Shown piece by piece: positions 24,925 through 37,459 of a DNA stretch of 64,000 nt (its first letter is position 1; each line of letters opens with the position of its first letter). Location of the stretch: assembly GCA_033085395.1 (NCBI GenBank), contig JANQBS010000131.1, positions 46,919-110,918 of the forward strand, given 5' to 3'. The DNA comes from Xanthoparmelia taractica (taxonomy: Eukaryota > Ascomycota > Lecanoromycetes > Lecanorales > Parmeliaceae). The notes below the pieces were generated by a model, which saw nothing but the letters and a program-made list of their open reading frames with translations, ran no database searches and was not told where the DNA came from. The position numbers and the translations under genes were made by a program.

Positions 24925-26930
24925 TAGACTTAACGTAATCTTAATCTTGAATAATATAGATAGTTAAAGTATATGCGAAAAGGGCGATAATATATTGAAA
25001 GTATAAGTATAATGTGATAGATAAAGACGTGATAATTACGAAAGTAATAGATTTAAAATAAAGATCGCGGTTAATTAAATTTTCGACGACTGTAAATTAA
25101 ATAATAAAACTCGCTAATATCGCTAATGATTAAAAGAATTACTAATAATGCTAACGAGAAATAAATATTGCTAGTCGGGCTTATCGAGCTTTTAATAATA
25201 GACATGAACTAACGAATATTATTGACGACGCTAGAGAGAAAAGTCTACTAAAACCCAAATTTACTTTTTACCGATATAGCGATCGATTTCTTATTATTTA
25301 TCGCTAAGATCGTGATTCTAGAAAGAGCGTTCTTAAGATAACTTTTTAATATTATTCGAAGATTAATAGCACTTATTAAAATTATATCGCATATAAAGAT
25401 TAATTTACTATAATAAGAGATTTTTCTAAAAGACTAAAATAGTCTTAAATTAATTCGTTATATTATTAATCGATTAATATAATATATTTAAATCGATATA
25501 TTAGGAATCTTTAATATAAGAGACTATATTCTAAAGTATTTAAATCTTTTATAATCGATTTAAAAAGCTTTTAATATTTCGATAATTATACGTTATTATT
25601 AAAAAGATATGTAGTTTAAAGAAATAAAGATTATATATTATATTATTCGACTATAATTATAAAGACTTTAAAAATCACGATTAATATTGTATTGCGATAA
25701 CGACGTATATATTTATAATCTTAGAAAGTTCTCTATTCGCGAGTTAGTTATAATCTTATTACGAGATATAATAATACTATTAATTAAATACGATATTTAT
25801 TTAATCTTAATATAAATCTTAATTAAGATTAATAAGCTAATAAATAATTTATTATGCTTTTAATATCGAAAGATCGCTAACGTATATTTATAGCTAAGAT
25901 ATACCTTAATCGCTTCGTAGAGCTAAGACGAAACTTACTAAATTTCTAATATAATTAGATCGCACTATTACGAGAGATAGCTTATTTTCTCTAATAGGAT
26001 TTAATCGTAAAAACGCGAAAAATATATATTACACTTATCAAGTTATATAGCGCTTATTACGCTATTAATAAGAGTACTTCTTTCTTTTTAATAATCGTTA
26101 ACTTACTTATTAATTAAATCGCATATCTTAATATAAGACGAGTTAAGATTAAAATTATTAAGATCTATTTAATAGACGTTAGATTAGCTTACGTTAATAT
26201 AAGATATAAGAATCTTACGATATTTCATAATTCTTAATTATAAAGAATTATCGTTAATATTCGACGTTTACGAGACGAGATTAAGATAAAAGAATATTAT
26301 TCAATTATTAAAGATTTATTATTATAGATATTTATTTATATTAGTTAAAAAGACGAGGCTAAAGCAACGCTCTATATAGTCTTTTATCTCGTATTCGCTA
26401 TATTTCTTCGTATAAGCGAGTTTATATATATTATACGTAATCGTAAAGATCGAGACTTCGAGTAATAATTTCTTACTCGTCGCTCGATAAGACTATATAA
26501 AAAATATCTTAAACTTACACTTTTAATATTTAAAACGAATTTCTTTCGTTAAAAAATAACACTTATTATTATAATATTAAATAATAACGCTTATATAATA
26601 AAGATCTTACGATATCTCTTTAGATAAAAGATTTTATTAAATAACTCCCTCTTTTAATTAGATAAGGGCTCTTTTATTAAAAAGCTAATTATCAATTAAC
26701 TTCGTTAAATATTAATCTCGCTTAATATAAGAAATTATTATTTAGAGCACTTCTTTCGTAGAGAAGCTACTATTTTAACACGCGAGACGGGCCTTAGCGA
26801 TAATAAAATTATGCTATTAAGACGCTAAAAGTCCGATTTCTATCGCCTCTATATCACTACTCACCTCGAGCGAATACTTATTATATTACGAAGACATTAG
26901 TATCTTTCGTCTTATTAGCGCTAGTACTGG

Positions 26931-29279
26931 CGATGCTCGCATCGTTAGATCGCCATGCGAAGCCTTCTACGGGGCCCTCACATAACGTCTTTTGGCTATT
27001 AGAGAGTTTTCTAGCGCTGAGACACGTCCAGAGGCCCATCTAGGCCTGCTAACGACCTAGCTGGGCCTACTGACCGCTGACCTTAGCGTTGGGACGGCCT
27101 AATCAACTATCTACAGTACTGCTTGGTCCCGATGTGTATGCCTTCATGAATGAGAACACTAACACACGTTCCACAAGCCCTTGCAAGTCTGGATAGCTTC
27201 TTAGTATGCATGCAGTATGGTGTGTCTTGTCTATTGACCCAATACCAATACCAGCGAAAAGTATACGGATCTGTTGTCGACTAGCTAATACCACAAGCTC
27301 TAGCTTCTATGAAGACAACGTTTCCATTGCGCCGTTTCTCGCGAACCTGAAGATCGATAAATTACTGCCATGGAAAGAAACTGTGTATAGCCCGAGGGGG
27401 CTCCTGCAACGTCTCGACTATGTACTTCGCGCCGTTCGCCATCCTAACGTGAATGACTTCGTGTTGGCCGATGGCTGGCGTCCTTTGAAATGCTGTGCCA
27501 ACCCATTGCGAGTTGATACGATGAGATGGTAACCACCAAAGCATGCCAAGCAAGATTTGGAGTAGTCTCCGCTCTCAGGGAGGGCATCCATGCGTCGCTG
27601 GAGAGCTTTCATGTCATAGGACACCATCGTGTAATAGTTGAATATATTCTTCAAGGTCGCCTCCGGATCAATTTTACAAGCCCTGTTGTATCTGTGCTGA
27701 TCTATCTCCGTACTTTAGACAGCTCTCTTGACGCTGAACAATTTAATTCGAGGTTGGGCGAGAGGAATTCGGCACGGGCTTCGCTGCAATCACACGTTGA
27801 AGGGCAGGATTCCCAGAAGGAGAAGGATCATTTTGGCGAAAGGTGCGCGGTACAGGGCACACCTGAAGATGCTTCTTTCGTCCATGTTTCTTTCATGCTG
27901 GAAGGAGGATGTTGTGCGGAGAGGTGGGAGATTATGAGTCGATGCCTGCTCTGACAGTAGGAAGTGAGCAAGTTCCTTTTGTAACGTTGTAGTCGGGTAC
28001 TAGGATTACTTGATTTTATAAGGAAATAATAGCTAGAGCTCCGTCAATAGGACGAACTAGAAAGCCCCTGAACTTGGGCTCTGGCTAATGAGCGATTCGG
28101 GTGTCTTTGTGTCTCAAGAACGTAGTCCCTGCGGAATTTCTGGGGTCCGCACGTACTCTGACGGAGTCGAAGGGAGGACGGAGCCTTAGGGACGCGCGCT
28201 GTGGGTGCGAAGATAGGATTTTGTGGCGACAAGACTATAGTAGGGCACAGAACAGAGTATAAGTGCTGTGGAATGTGGAAGAATCAACCTGAATATGCTC
28301 CTCAGTTTGGCGTTTGCTGCGAAGAGGACAGCTGTGACGTTCTTCTGCTCTTTCCCAAGCCATGTCCTTTTTATCTTCCATCCTGATTCTTCCCTATATC
28401 GCCAAAGATGACATCATCAGACTCGGGGTCTGTAACGATGGATGAACTTCACCAATATATCCGTCAGCAAGCGTCCAACCGCACTGAAGTGCCAAGCCGA
28501 TCCTCAACGTTCCTTAGCCAGAGGCGGATGCTTCCCTTCTATCTTGTAGATATTCGTCAGTGTACATCATAAAGTCACTGGAAAATGTACGCAAAAAGAA
28601 CTTCGAGCACGGCGAACGCCCAACATCCTGAACGACGCTGCAGTGCTAGTTGTGGAAACTCACTCTCTGTAAGTCTACTCTGTACTGGAACTGGCAAGAG
28701 ATGCCAATGTCGAATAGTACACGCTGCGACGAAGACTCTCTGGGCTGCTGGAATTTTTTTAATGCGAGAGCTTGTGATATCTTCGAGAGTACAGATTCAA
28801 AAGGTTACGAGCATCAGATTATGTAAATCACTTGCGGTAAGCAATACCCATTTCATACGTTGTAGTGTGTTGGACTGGAATTCAAAATACGATGGATACT
28901 ATCATATCGCGTATCTGCTGTTGAAAAAGGGGAGAATGAACAGCCACATCTTGCAACCAGTAATGCTCCGGAAGCCATGCATTGTTTCGGCTTCTAAACA
29001 ACTTGCAGGAAGAAAATGACGGCCGTGGATGACACTTTCGAATATCAAACCATAAAGCTACTGCGCTGGAGCTTGACCCCCGAGAACACCCGTCAAGGAT
29101 ATACAAAACGCTGACACTCGAAGGTCTCCCCGGTATCTTGAGGACCCAAGCTGTCTTTGGACTGATGGCTTGAAAGTCAAAGCATTCATAGCTATTCGCA
29201 TGATTAGTAAGCAGTTTCAGTCAGTTGCACATCTCGCAGAGTCAGCTTACTCTCGAATAATACCTCAAGGCCTAGAGGT
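26931..29279. other. Gene-poor region, unassigned frames
   Basis: Normal base composition returns at about 26930. A minus-strand frame near 27654-27418 (NYYTMVSYDMKALQRRMDAL) and an overlapping frame at 27553-27362 (QHEVIHVRMANGAKYIVET) look protein-like, but I cannot join them into a gene or name a family. Nothing else is supportable. Confidence 0.35.
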
Positions 29280-30170
29280 AGAATCATGAAAAAGTCTGCC
29301 CATCAGGCATGCACATCTCGACCACATCGTCTGAAACACCTTCGGTCGTACAGCACCTGCCGCAAAGTTGCTCCACACCATAGCACCGTTTGCGAATGTT
29401 TTGTAGCATTGCTGGAATGATATCTCCGGTTGTGTGTGTGCCACGATTCGTGCAGATACCTATTGAGTCGAGGGGGAGGACGTTACCTCCATGAAGCCAG
29501 CCTTGGAGGAGCCGACAGACTCATGTACTTCTGCACGATCGTAAAATACAGTTGGTCAGCCTAACGATACCAAGATCAAACCCAATACTCTATAGAATTA
29601 TACCTTTGCTTGTATCCGTAATAGTGTCTCGCCCCGGCATGAAATTGGGCATCGTCTTCGTGATCACACCACCACTCGCCGGGGTCTCAAAAACGTCGCA
29701 TAGCATTCTAGAAAGTGACACTTCGGGGAATGATGGCTTCAAATGTGTTAGTACGTGGTGAGACGTACTGTTCGGGGGAAATTGGCAGCGGTACATGACG
29801 TGAGCGACGGGCTCGCTTGGAGGACCTTACCTCGACAGCCTCTCATATACAATGATACAGACAGCAAAGGGACTGAAGTCTTTCTCCTTTGGTAAGATCG
29901 GATTTTCGACACGCTTCAAGCCCGTGCTTTTAAAATCCTTCAAGCCCTGTGCAGGCTCCACACAAGGGGGGTGATTACCCTTGAATGGCCTCCCTCATAC
30001 CGTTGGTCATTTGGAAGCTTTTGGGCTATGATATATATGTAAGAGCCCATTGACTTTGGGCCATCACTAATGCCACATGGTTGACTGCCAGACAAGTGTG
30101 TAGTAGGTTGTTGTATGCTGTGTTCTGGAACTTGGGCTGACAGGGCGGAAAGCCTCCAACGCGGAATCAA
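29280..30170 (-). other. Possible multi-exon gene or gene remnant, unidentified
   Basis: Several minus-strand segments look coding and are separated by plausible fungal introns: IAQKLPNDQRYEGGHSR (about 30015-29965), RVENPILPKEKDFSPFAVC (about 29910-29850), SLSRMLCDVFETPASGGVI followed by TMPNFMPGRDTITDTSK (about 29740-29610), EVHESVGSSKAGFMEV (about 29535-29490) and YKTFANGAMVWSNFAAGAV (about 29415-29355). Donors GTAAGG near 29832, GTATAA near 29608 and GTAACG near 29487 support splicing. I recognise no family, do not find a clear start, and cannot exclude a decayed gene. Confidence 0.35.
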
Positions 30171-32133
30171 AGCCGTTCCTCTACGTCACATGTCACGTCA
30201 CGTGAGCAGCAAATTTGCGAGGCACAGGGTCTTTGTATCATGAATGTATGTCTATTGGTACCTTCCCTATTGATCAAAGCGCTTCCCTAGCTTTAGCTTC
30301 TCCCTCATGACCTCTCAATATGTCAGTCCTAGGCCAGACAGCGGGAATAGAAAGAATGGAAAAAGCAGGCAGGCAAGCAAGCATGATGAGGACTTTTGTT
30401 GTGGGGGGAGACCAAAGGATACCACTCTTATGGCATCATCCTGAGTTTGAAGAGAGAACCTACTCGATCTCATACGACAAAAGGAGTGTATGAGAGAGCC
30501 AACGTCTTACACTCCTTTCCAATCCTCGATCAAGGTCAGAGTTGTTGAAAAAAACGAAACACAAATGGGTCGGCAAAAGTATCTGTCCATGAAATTAGCA
30601 AAATCTCCTACTTCGAAGGCTTCGTGGCCTACAAATAGTCTCCCCTTCCTAACTATTGGCCAGTGCCATATGTAAAGACCGCAAAACAATCTGAGCCCAG
30701 CTGCGGACGGAGGTCAGATGGGTTTGGGTCAAGAGTTGCAGCGTAAGGTAATGGTGTGCTGCTCAGTTTTTGGATATACTTCATCGTCTGGGCCGCTATG
30801 TTTGTGTAAACAAGTTCAAAGATACCTCAGGTACGTGCCAAGGGTATGAGGCTGATGGGTTGACATTGAAAATCGCGCAAGATAGGATTTGGGCGACGGC
30901 GCTCATGCATGGGGCAGGGTTCGGGGGCGCTTTCGGAGCACCTTTTATGCCCGCACCTGGAGAAACGTACGGTGCTAAAGCAAGCTATAATGTTCATGGT
31001 TAAAGATTCTCCGAAAGCAGTCCGCCTTATCTTGGATATCTGAGTCAGAAGTATGAGACCGCCATGTGCAGCGCCGTACCCTGTGGTTTTTGTGACTCCC
31101 GTTGGGCGCAAAGAAACCCCTACGATTGGAGTGCCTGCAGCCTTGTCGATTCCCGACGGGACTTGTCTGTTTGGTGCTATAGCTGGTGTTCTTCTGGGAC
31201 CTCGTTTCAGGAGCGTTTGCTGTTGCTGCTATATTATACATTGAGGTCTCAGGAGCTTTGAGAGCTATGACCCTTTTCACCTTATTTGAGGCTTCTAACA
31301 TTTGCTTAATCTAACGTTGTGAAAAGTGCAGGAGTGCTGTGCAGAGAAGGTGGTATTTAAAGTTGCGCCATGCAGTACAATTCGCACTCGAGGTCGCCGA
31401 TTCCTGCATAGCTGCGCCGCGATAGGAGAATTTTCTGACCTAGGAACCCACATTTTGTTATCGGAGACTCCACCACAGAGTCCGCCAAAACCGGCCCAAC
31501 CAACTTGGCACATCGTAGCCTATAAGGGGAAGCTTAATACCTTCACAGCAGCAGTAAGCATATCTGGTGAATGTGCAAACGATCCAATTATTTTGGCAGG
31601 ACAAGCCATCACTCTTCATGATGCAGGCTCACGAGATACAAGTAGCCGAAGGTTTTACTCGCCATCCTGCAAGTGCTCCGCCCCCGTCAGCTGCAAATCT
31701 CTTACATGCGTCGGGTCGCCTTAGCTGGCACTCTGCCAGAAGGTAACTTCACCACTGACCCACTGGTTTGTGCAATCTTTGCAAATGATACTCCAAGAGG
31801 ACATAATCTGGTTCGATTATTATTGAAAAATTCACACCATCTGGTATTTGCCAATTCGCTTCTATCGCTGTTATTCGGGCCCTCAACCACGGGCACCACC
31901 CCACTAAGGTACCTAAGCCTCGGCATCAGTCTTAGGCTATGACACCCCCGCACTTAGCGTCCTTGCCCTTGGTTCGTCGAGGGCCGTGTACCGTGGGTCC
32001 GTGCCGTTGTACCAGGAACCCCGCTAAAACATTTGGTCCATTATTTCCATGAAACGGACCATTTTAGAGGCCATCCTTTTCACAAGCAAATTCGTGCATC
32101 GCGCTTACCCACATCTGTCTCTGTTTGCGAATA
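30171..32133. other. Gene-poor region
   Basis: Open frames at 30770-31003, 31326-31724 and 31673-31942 lack recognisable domains, starts in context or splice support. Nothing firm. Confidence 0.35.
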
Positions 32134-32177
32134 ATCGTATGGGAACACGCTACACTTATAGCGTGTTCCCATACAAT
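32134..32177. mobile_element. 44-bp minimal Fot/pogo derivative (two ends only)
   Basis: The sequence ATCGTATGGGAACACGCTAC plus ACT (23 bp) is identical to the first 23 bp of the Fot/pogo terminal repeat at 59879. It is followed at once by TATAGCGTGTTCCCATACAA plus T, the inverted end with two C-to-T type differences. It is flanked by TA on both sides (32132-32133, 32178-32179). The element is therefore almost a perfect palindrome with no internal sequence, at the expected TA target. Confidence 0.85.
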
Positions 32178-32433
32178 TAGTGGATCTCAGAGTCTCAGCT
32201 GATCTATTTGCTGGCCAGTGAGAGTTGATGCAAGCCATCACCATGCCTAGAGCGTTAGATGCCCATGTCCATGTATTCATCTCTCATCATGCCTGGATCT
32301 CTCATTTTTCTTCGCTGTCTTCTTGTCTTCTTTTCTTCTCATCGTTTCCTTCTCATACCATTGATTCTCTCATGCGATAGACGATATTACCACCCCAACT
32401 TTGGAAGGTGAATTAGCCCGCTCCGCAAACATC

Positions 32434-33698
32434 ATGGTAGCCTCCACTGCTTGTGACCCGTCAATGCCCATGCATGTTTCTGTTGTATCCGTCTTTGCTT
32501 TCCTTGCCCTCCTCTCTGTCATCTTCCGGCTTTGGGCTCGTAGGATCAAATCGGTCAGCCTTGAGTTGAACGACTGCTTATGCATCGGCGGCCTGGTATA
32601 TTCTCCACCTCAAGTGACCCACACCGCTAGCTAGCTAACGTGTCATTAGATCTTCGCAATAGCTTCGACTATATTTACAGTGCACTGTATGTATATCTTC
32701 AAGTACTTGATGCTTCGTGTTCCTGACCGGTGCTCCAGCGTATGTCTACTGGGGGTTTTTCTCGACAAGTGTCGCGGGAGATTCTGCGGCTGTAGCCGTG
32801 CAATACAAGGTCGATGGTATTCCTGTCCGCCTCGCAGCTTGGAGCTTACCAGACCTTTACAGGCTCTACTTGTAGGACAACTTCTCTGGATCACTGCAGT
32901 CACCTTCATACGCGCATCCGTCATCTTCTTGTACATTTGGATCTTCTGCACAAAACCTTTTCGGATCGCATGCTATGTGATTCTCATCATCAACCTCGTT
33001 TACTTCGCAGCAACAGTGTTGGCATGCTGTTTGATATGCCGACCTTTCGCCTACAACTGGAATCAGTCCATTCACGGAACATGTGGAGACCAGAAGTCCT
33101 TGGATCTGTTCATTGGAGTGTTCAACCTGTTGATGGACATCGCAACCGTCTCGTTACCTTTACCCGTTTTGTGGGGGCTTCAGATGCCGACCGGAAGGAA
33201 GCTCGCTTTGAGCGTCATATTCTCCATGGGCACAGCGTACGAGTGACCGTCCAATTCTGAGTCTTCTCTGCTCAGAGCGCAAAATTTGCCGGTTACCTTG
33301 CTAATTCTTGCGGCAGGATCTGCATCATCACTCTCGTCAGGATCAAAGTGACAGCCGACATTACCCCCACCAACGCTTCGGCTCAGTACGAGCTGATTGC
33401 ACTTTTGACCTGCCTCGAATCATCGCTCGGTGTGGTCAATGCCTGCCTTCCGGTCACGAAACCCGTCTTCGACAAATTCAAACCGACTTCGCTTATCAGC
33501 ACCCTCTCGGGCTGGACCTCCATCGAGCGTGGCGCCACCTCCCGCGATTACCAAATGGCAGCCAAGCCCAAGGAGATCAGCCGGCCAATGGAGAATCGGC
33601 CGAAAAGAAATGAGCGACAGAACTCGCAAGGCTCAACGATCAGTTCGCCTAATGCTGTATGGACACCACCTTTGTCGCCGCACAAGGAATCTCAGTAG
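32434..33698 (+). CDS. Rhodopsin-domain integral membrane protein, five exons
   Basis: Seven-helix fungal rhodopsin-domain protein (Pth11-related; role unknown, sometimes surface sensing), 341 aa. Exons 32434-32595, 32650-32686, 32739-32809, 32863-33236 and 33317-33698; introns of 52-80 nt with donors GTATAT, GTATGT, GTCGAT and GTACGA. The total length is a multiple of three with no internal stop. Family landmarks in order: RLWARRIKSVSLELNDCLCI, LWITAVTFIRASVIFLYIW, LICRPFAYNWNQSIHGTCGD (the C-x(n)-W...C region), DIATVSLPLPVLWGLQMP, and ALLTCLESSLGVVNACLPV. The C-terminal tail of about 80 residues is polar and Ser/Pro/Lys-rich, presumably cytosolic. Exon 3 is short and its 3' donor GTCGAT is weak, so that junction is least certain. 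Confidence 0.85.
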
Positions 33699-34851
33699 TT
33701 CGTTTAGCGAGTATGTCGATTGTGACGAATAACAGCGTTGTGCTATGATTAATCAGACGTCAACTTTTTTCTCATATTGGGTTTCCCATGACTCGCTTGG
33801 TGTGTCAGGTATAGATACAGATATCTAAAGATATGCTCTGCGATAAGATTGCTACCCTTCGGCAATATGGCTTGACGGTTATACGGTTGTGGAGGTGGAT
33901 TGACATGAAGGGCCTTGATTGTCAACGTACCCAAATATGCGCTATTCGGCGTTGTTCTCAGCCCCCGGAGACGAAAGATATCGTGGCTGGCACAAGTCAA
34001 TGTCTGCTCCGTCTCGGACAACTGCAACATACCGGCATCCAAGTACCTCTTGCATCTTCTGAACTTCTGGAAAGTACTGGACTTATACAAGCACCAGCGA
34101 TCATGTCAACTCCTCCGCAGCCTCGGAACATGAATCGCCGCTCTCGAGCCTGGACTATTCCTACCAAACATGAACACGGGACCCTAATGAATCGCTTGCT
34201 CTTCATTTACTGGTCTTTTTCCCAGTCAAGCAAAAAAAAAATTGTACCAGCATGCAAGTCTCACGTTCAATCAACGGTGGATAAGCAAAGCCAGTCCGGA
34301 TTTCAATAACGCTTTTGACGGTTGCCAAGCGCAGCCTAGAGTCATCGGTACCGCTTTGCGCTTAACATTTTAATTGTGCAATGACAAGATGGCATTTTAC
34401 TCCCCTTCCGAAGTCAGCGTTTGGGCACAGTTTCAGCTTGTAAGGCTGAAGACCTGCCTACTCTTCTCCGAAAGACGCACGTGTTGACTCACAGTGTTTC
34501 ATCCCCGGTTTGAGCTGTTTCATGCGCTAAATCCGGATTTGGGGTCAATCTGGAGGTAGGGTGGGGAGAGCAGACAAGCTCTGACGTTACTGGGAGCCAG
34601 TCACCCACTTGTCAAGGTGCAGAGATGATACGAAGCCCTTGGTTTCGCACTGTTGCGCCACTCAAGCTGCCTGTCCAAGTATTCGTTCGGTTTCCTCGGC
34701 TCCAGATGACTCTTATGAGATATAGAAAGACTGCCTTGCTGCAGGTCAATAAATATCGCTTCGTTCCCATCTGGCTTCCTGACCTCATACAACTTCAACG
34801 GCACTTATAAACACTACAACTCAGCTCAAGTTCTCATCAAACCGCACAATC
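33699..34851. other. Intergenic
   Basis: No supported gene. Overlapping short frames on both strands look like chance frames. Confidence 0.4.
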
Positions 34852-35644
34852 ATGAAGAGCGCCTACCTCCTAGCCTCTCTCCTCACATCATTCACAATCA
34901 CCGCAAGCCCTTTGGCTCAAATTGGCGCCTATGGTCCCGTGCACGTCGACGTAGAGCAACCGACCATATCCGATCCATCAAGAGCTCCCGACCCACCTCC
35001 AGCCCCGTAAGACACGCACCCCATTTCCCCCCCTCCTCCTCCGCCCCCCTTTCGCCCAGCAACTAATCAACCCCCCCAGGACTCCACTCCCACCGAGCAC
35101 AGACGGAGTATTACGCGACGGCTCCATAATAAACTACACCCCCGACAACCCCACCAACCGCCACCAAAGCTGCTGGACACCACCCCTCAGCCGTCCCCCT
35201 CCCAGCCACCCCTACAAACCCGGCACCTGCACCGTCTGCATCGTCCAACGCGCCAGCACCGACGCCAACGACAAGAGCGCCACGTACCAACTCTGGGCCC
35301 GCGACGCCCAAAACAACGCCATGGGGAACCTGGGCCCGACGGCCGTATACCCGCTCAACGAGCAAACAACGGGCGCCGAGAATAATGTCCTCGCTGTGAT
35401 GCCAATGGGCGGATCACCGCTCCTGCTACGAAGCGAGATGTTCACGCCTGGGTTTTCGCAGGTGGAGATGGTGTGGGCTAGGGCGCCTAGGGATGCGGGG
35501 GATAAGGGGATATGGGAGGATGAGGGGGTGGGGCATGCGATGTTTGATCCTGCGGCGAATGATGGGGATGGCAATGGCGATGGGTGTGTTGGGGCGGGGA
35601 GTGCGCTGGGTGGGGGGGGTGAGGTATGCGGAGTGCTTTTTTGA
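34852..35644 (+). CDS. Predicted secreted protein, two exons
   Basis: 239 aa. The N-terminus MKSAYLLASLLTSFTITASP is a classical signal peptide. Exons 34852-35006 and 35080-35644; the 73-nt intron has donor GTAAGA, a CTAAT branch and CCCAG acceptor. After a Pro-rich linker (APDPPPAP / TPLPPST) comes a domain with SCW, GTCTVCIVQRAS, TYQLWARDAQNNAMGNLGPT, MPMGGSPLLLRSEMFTPGFS and VEMVWARAP, ending in a Gly/Asp-rich tail with CVGAGSALGGGGEVCGVLF. Five Cys are visible in the mature part. I recognise no named family; strand-rich composition and secretion suggest a small wall or effector-like protein, but that is only inference. Coding DNA is C-rich at third positions in the first half and lacks RIP features. 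Confidence 0.75.
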
Positions 35645-35751
35645 ATGTTAGGAGGTTGGGGGAGGGAGTTCATGCCATACACCTATCTCAATTCCACTCA
35701 TTACCTTAGATGCACAAAAATCGGACTTGCGCTTTACGTTGGTTCAAATTC

Positions 35752-35780
35752 CACTCACTCACTCACTCACTCACTCACTA
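35752..35780. repeat. Microsatellite (CACT)n
   Basis: About seven CACT tetranucleotides in tandem, just 3' of the secreted-protein gene. Confidence 0.9.
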
Positions 35781-37459
35781 ACCAAACAAATCATATTTAC
35801 ATTTCGAACCCTGACCAAAAACCCAAACCACTTTGCCTCTCAACCCCTAGAAGAAACACGCATACGTATACTTTTATCCAAGCAGAACACCTCGCTCTGA
35901 GTTGCCTCCTTTTGTTTTTGGTTTTTTTTTTCTTTGGACGAAATGAATTTCTACGATAGCCCGCAAAACTCTGTACGTGATTTCGGGCGAACCTCGGGCT
36001 GCGCCGCTTGCCCTTTCCTCTCAAGGCAGTACCTTATCAAAGAGCCAACGGCCACCGCTGATACTACAATAATGCGGCGCTCTATGCTGTGAGCTCCTCC
36101 AGCGGACGCAATGATGAAGCTCATGCGCCAAGCTGTCCACAGCCTTCAAAAGTTTCTTCGCAATTCATTGGGCCCTGCGAACACGGCGAGGGTCTACGCA
36201 TCTTTGAAAGCCTGGTAGGTAGCCTTGTTTAAGAATATACTTCGTACATTAGAGCCAGCTGCCACTACTAAATCTCACCTGGTGTGGGCGCGGAAGATGG
36301 TTTCTATTGAAGAGCGACAACGTAAGCTGTCGTTGGGGCCCGCCTCAGAGAAGTGCCGCTTCTTCTACTCTATCCTAGTTTGCTACCAAGTCCGCTGACA
36401 AGTCTTTGACCAGCCGGACTTGCTGCCTTACCTCCAAGAACCTGCGCCTTCTTCACCTGATGCATTCCAACATATCTCCTCGCTCGTTTCTTCTATAAGA
36501 GGCTATTGGTTCGGATTGACCGCCTTCGGTCTTAGCCAAAGAGAATAATGCCCATAATTTGTGCTAAGATATGCCCCTAGCCAAAGAGAATAACATCCTA
36601 TACCTTATCCGGCCCGGTGAAAATGCTGGGATTGACATAAGAGGCGCGTGGATATGACTATGGGATACTAGAGACTCGATTGTTCCAAGAGAGCCCTGCA
36701 CTGCAGATATTATGGCTTTTAGGCCTGAGGGAAGAATCCCAGGAAGCTTTCGCCGTTCACACCCCTCATCAGATTCAAATAGCTCATCTGGGCCATAAGG
36801 CGAGGTAGCGATCGTTTGGCGGGGACCACTGGGAACCAATGGAGGCGCTGAGTTGCTGTTGTGGGACAAGAACCCTGGGGCTCTGATGCAGCTCGGACCT
36901 GGCAGCTTGCGAAGATCTGTATCTGGTCGTTGGCCTCAAGTCGAAGGCTGTGGCTGATGAAGACAAGATGGCAACAATACTGAGACTTGGTCGGAAGAGC
37001 CAGTAAAGATCATACTTTGTGGAAGGAGGCCCGGACGACCGGGCGCTGCGGAAAAACGAAGTAACTTGCCAACAATTTAAGGCAACCAAATTCCGATGCA
37101 ATGCGGTGCCGATAGGGTGTTATAAGCTGAAGTAGATTAAAAGGCTGAGAGCGAATGATTCGAACGATCTACATTTAGCATTACGGCTTACGTCCCAATT
37201 CGACAGCCTCAAAGGTGTGGCCTCTGCATAAGTGGGATGCACGCGCAGCAGCCCCCACAGTAGTATATTGTACCTTCGACTTCTGACATTTAGAGCGGAC
37301 GAATGCAATATCTGCTCCGTGATCCTTCAACGGCTGTGGGTAAGATGACCTTACAAAAAGCCGGCCTTGAATCTGACTATCTTATTTCAACTTTTTTCAC
37401 TCATCATCCGTTTTCTATGATCAGCGTTTTCTCTGTTGCAATCCTTAGTATCCCCGTCA
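35781..37459. other. Intergenic
   Basis: Two minus-strand frames (36564-36869, 36784-37101) overlap but show no domain or start context. Nothing firm. Confidence 0.4.

Larger units (their letters stand above)
12480..26930. repeat. AT-rich, RIP-destroyed repeat block
   Basis: About 14.4 kb that is strikingly rich in TA, ATA and TTA with few CA or TG dinucleotides and no open frame of 60 codons on either strand, although CG dinucleotides persist (TCG, CGA and CGC are common). That pattern fits repeat-induced point mutation (CpA to TpA), known from many ascomycetes. Edges are sharp near 12480 and 26930. Only short insertions inside (13884-14025, 17176-17326) have ordinary composition. Apart from the relics listed separately I cannot name the destroyed elements; several stretches look like former coding sequence riddled with TAA/TAG. 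Confidence 0.85.

Noticed and set aside
27362..27654. Arylamine N-acetyltransferase-like fragment (QHEVIHVRMANGAKYIVET)
   Set aside because: No catalytic Cys region can be placed in frame, and overlapping frames are equally protein-like.
35212..35682. Minus-strand Pro/Ser-rich frame
   Set aside because: Antisense shadow of the secreted-protein exon 2, produced by its third-position bias.
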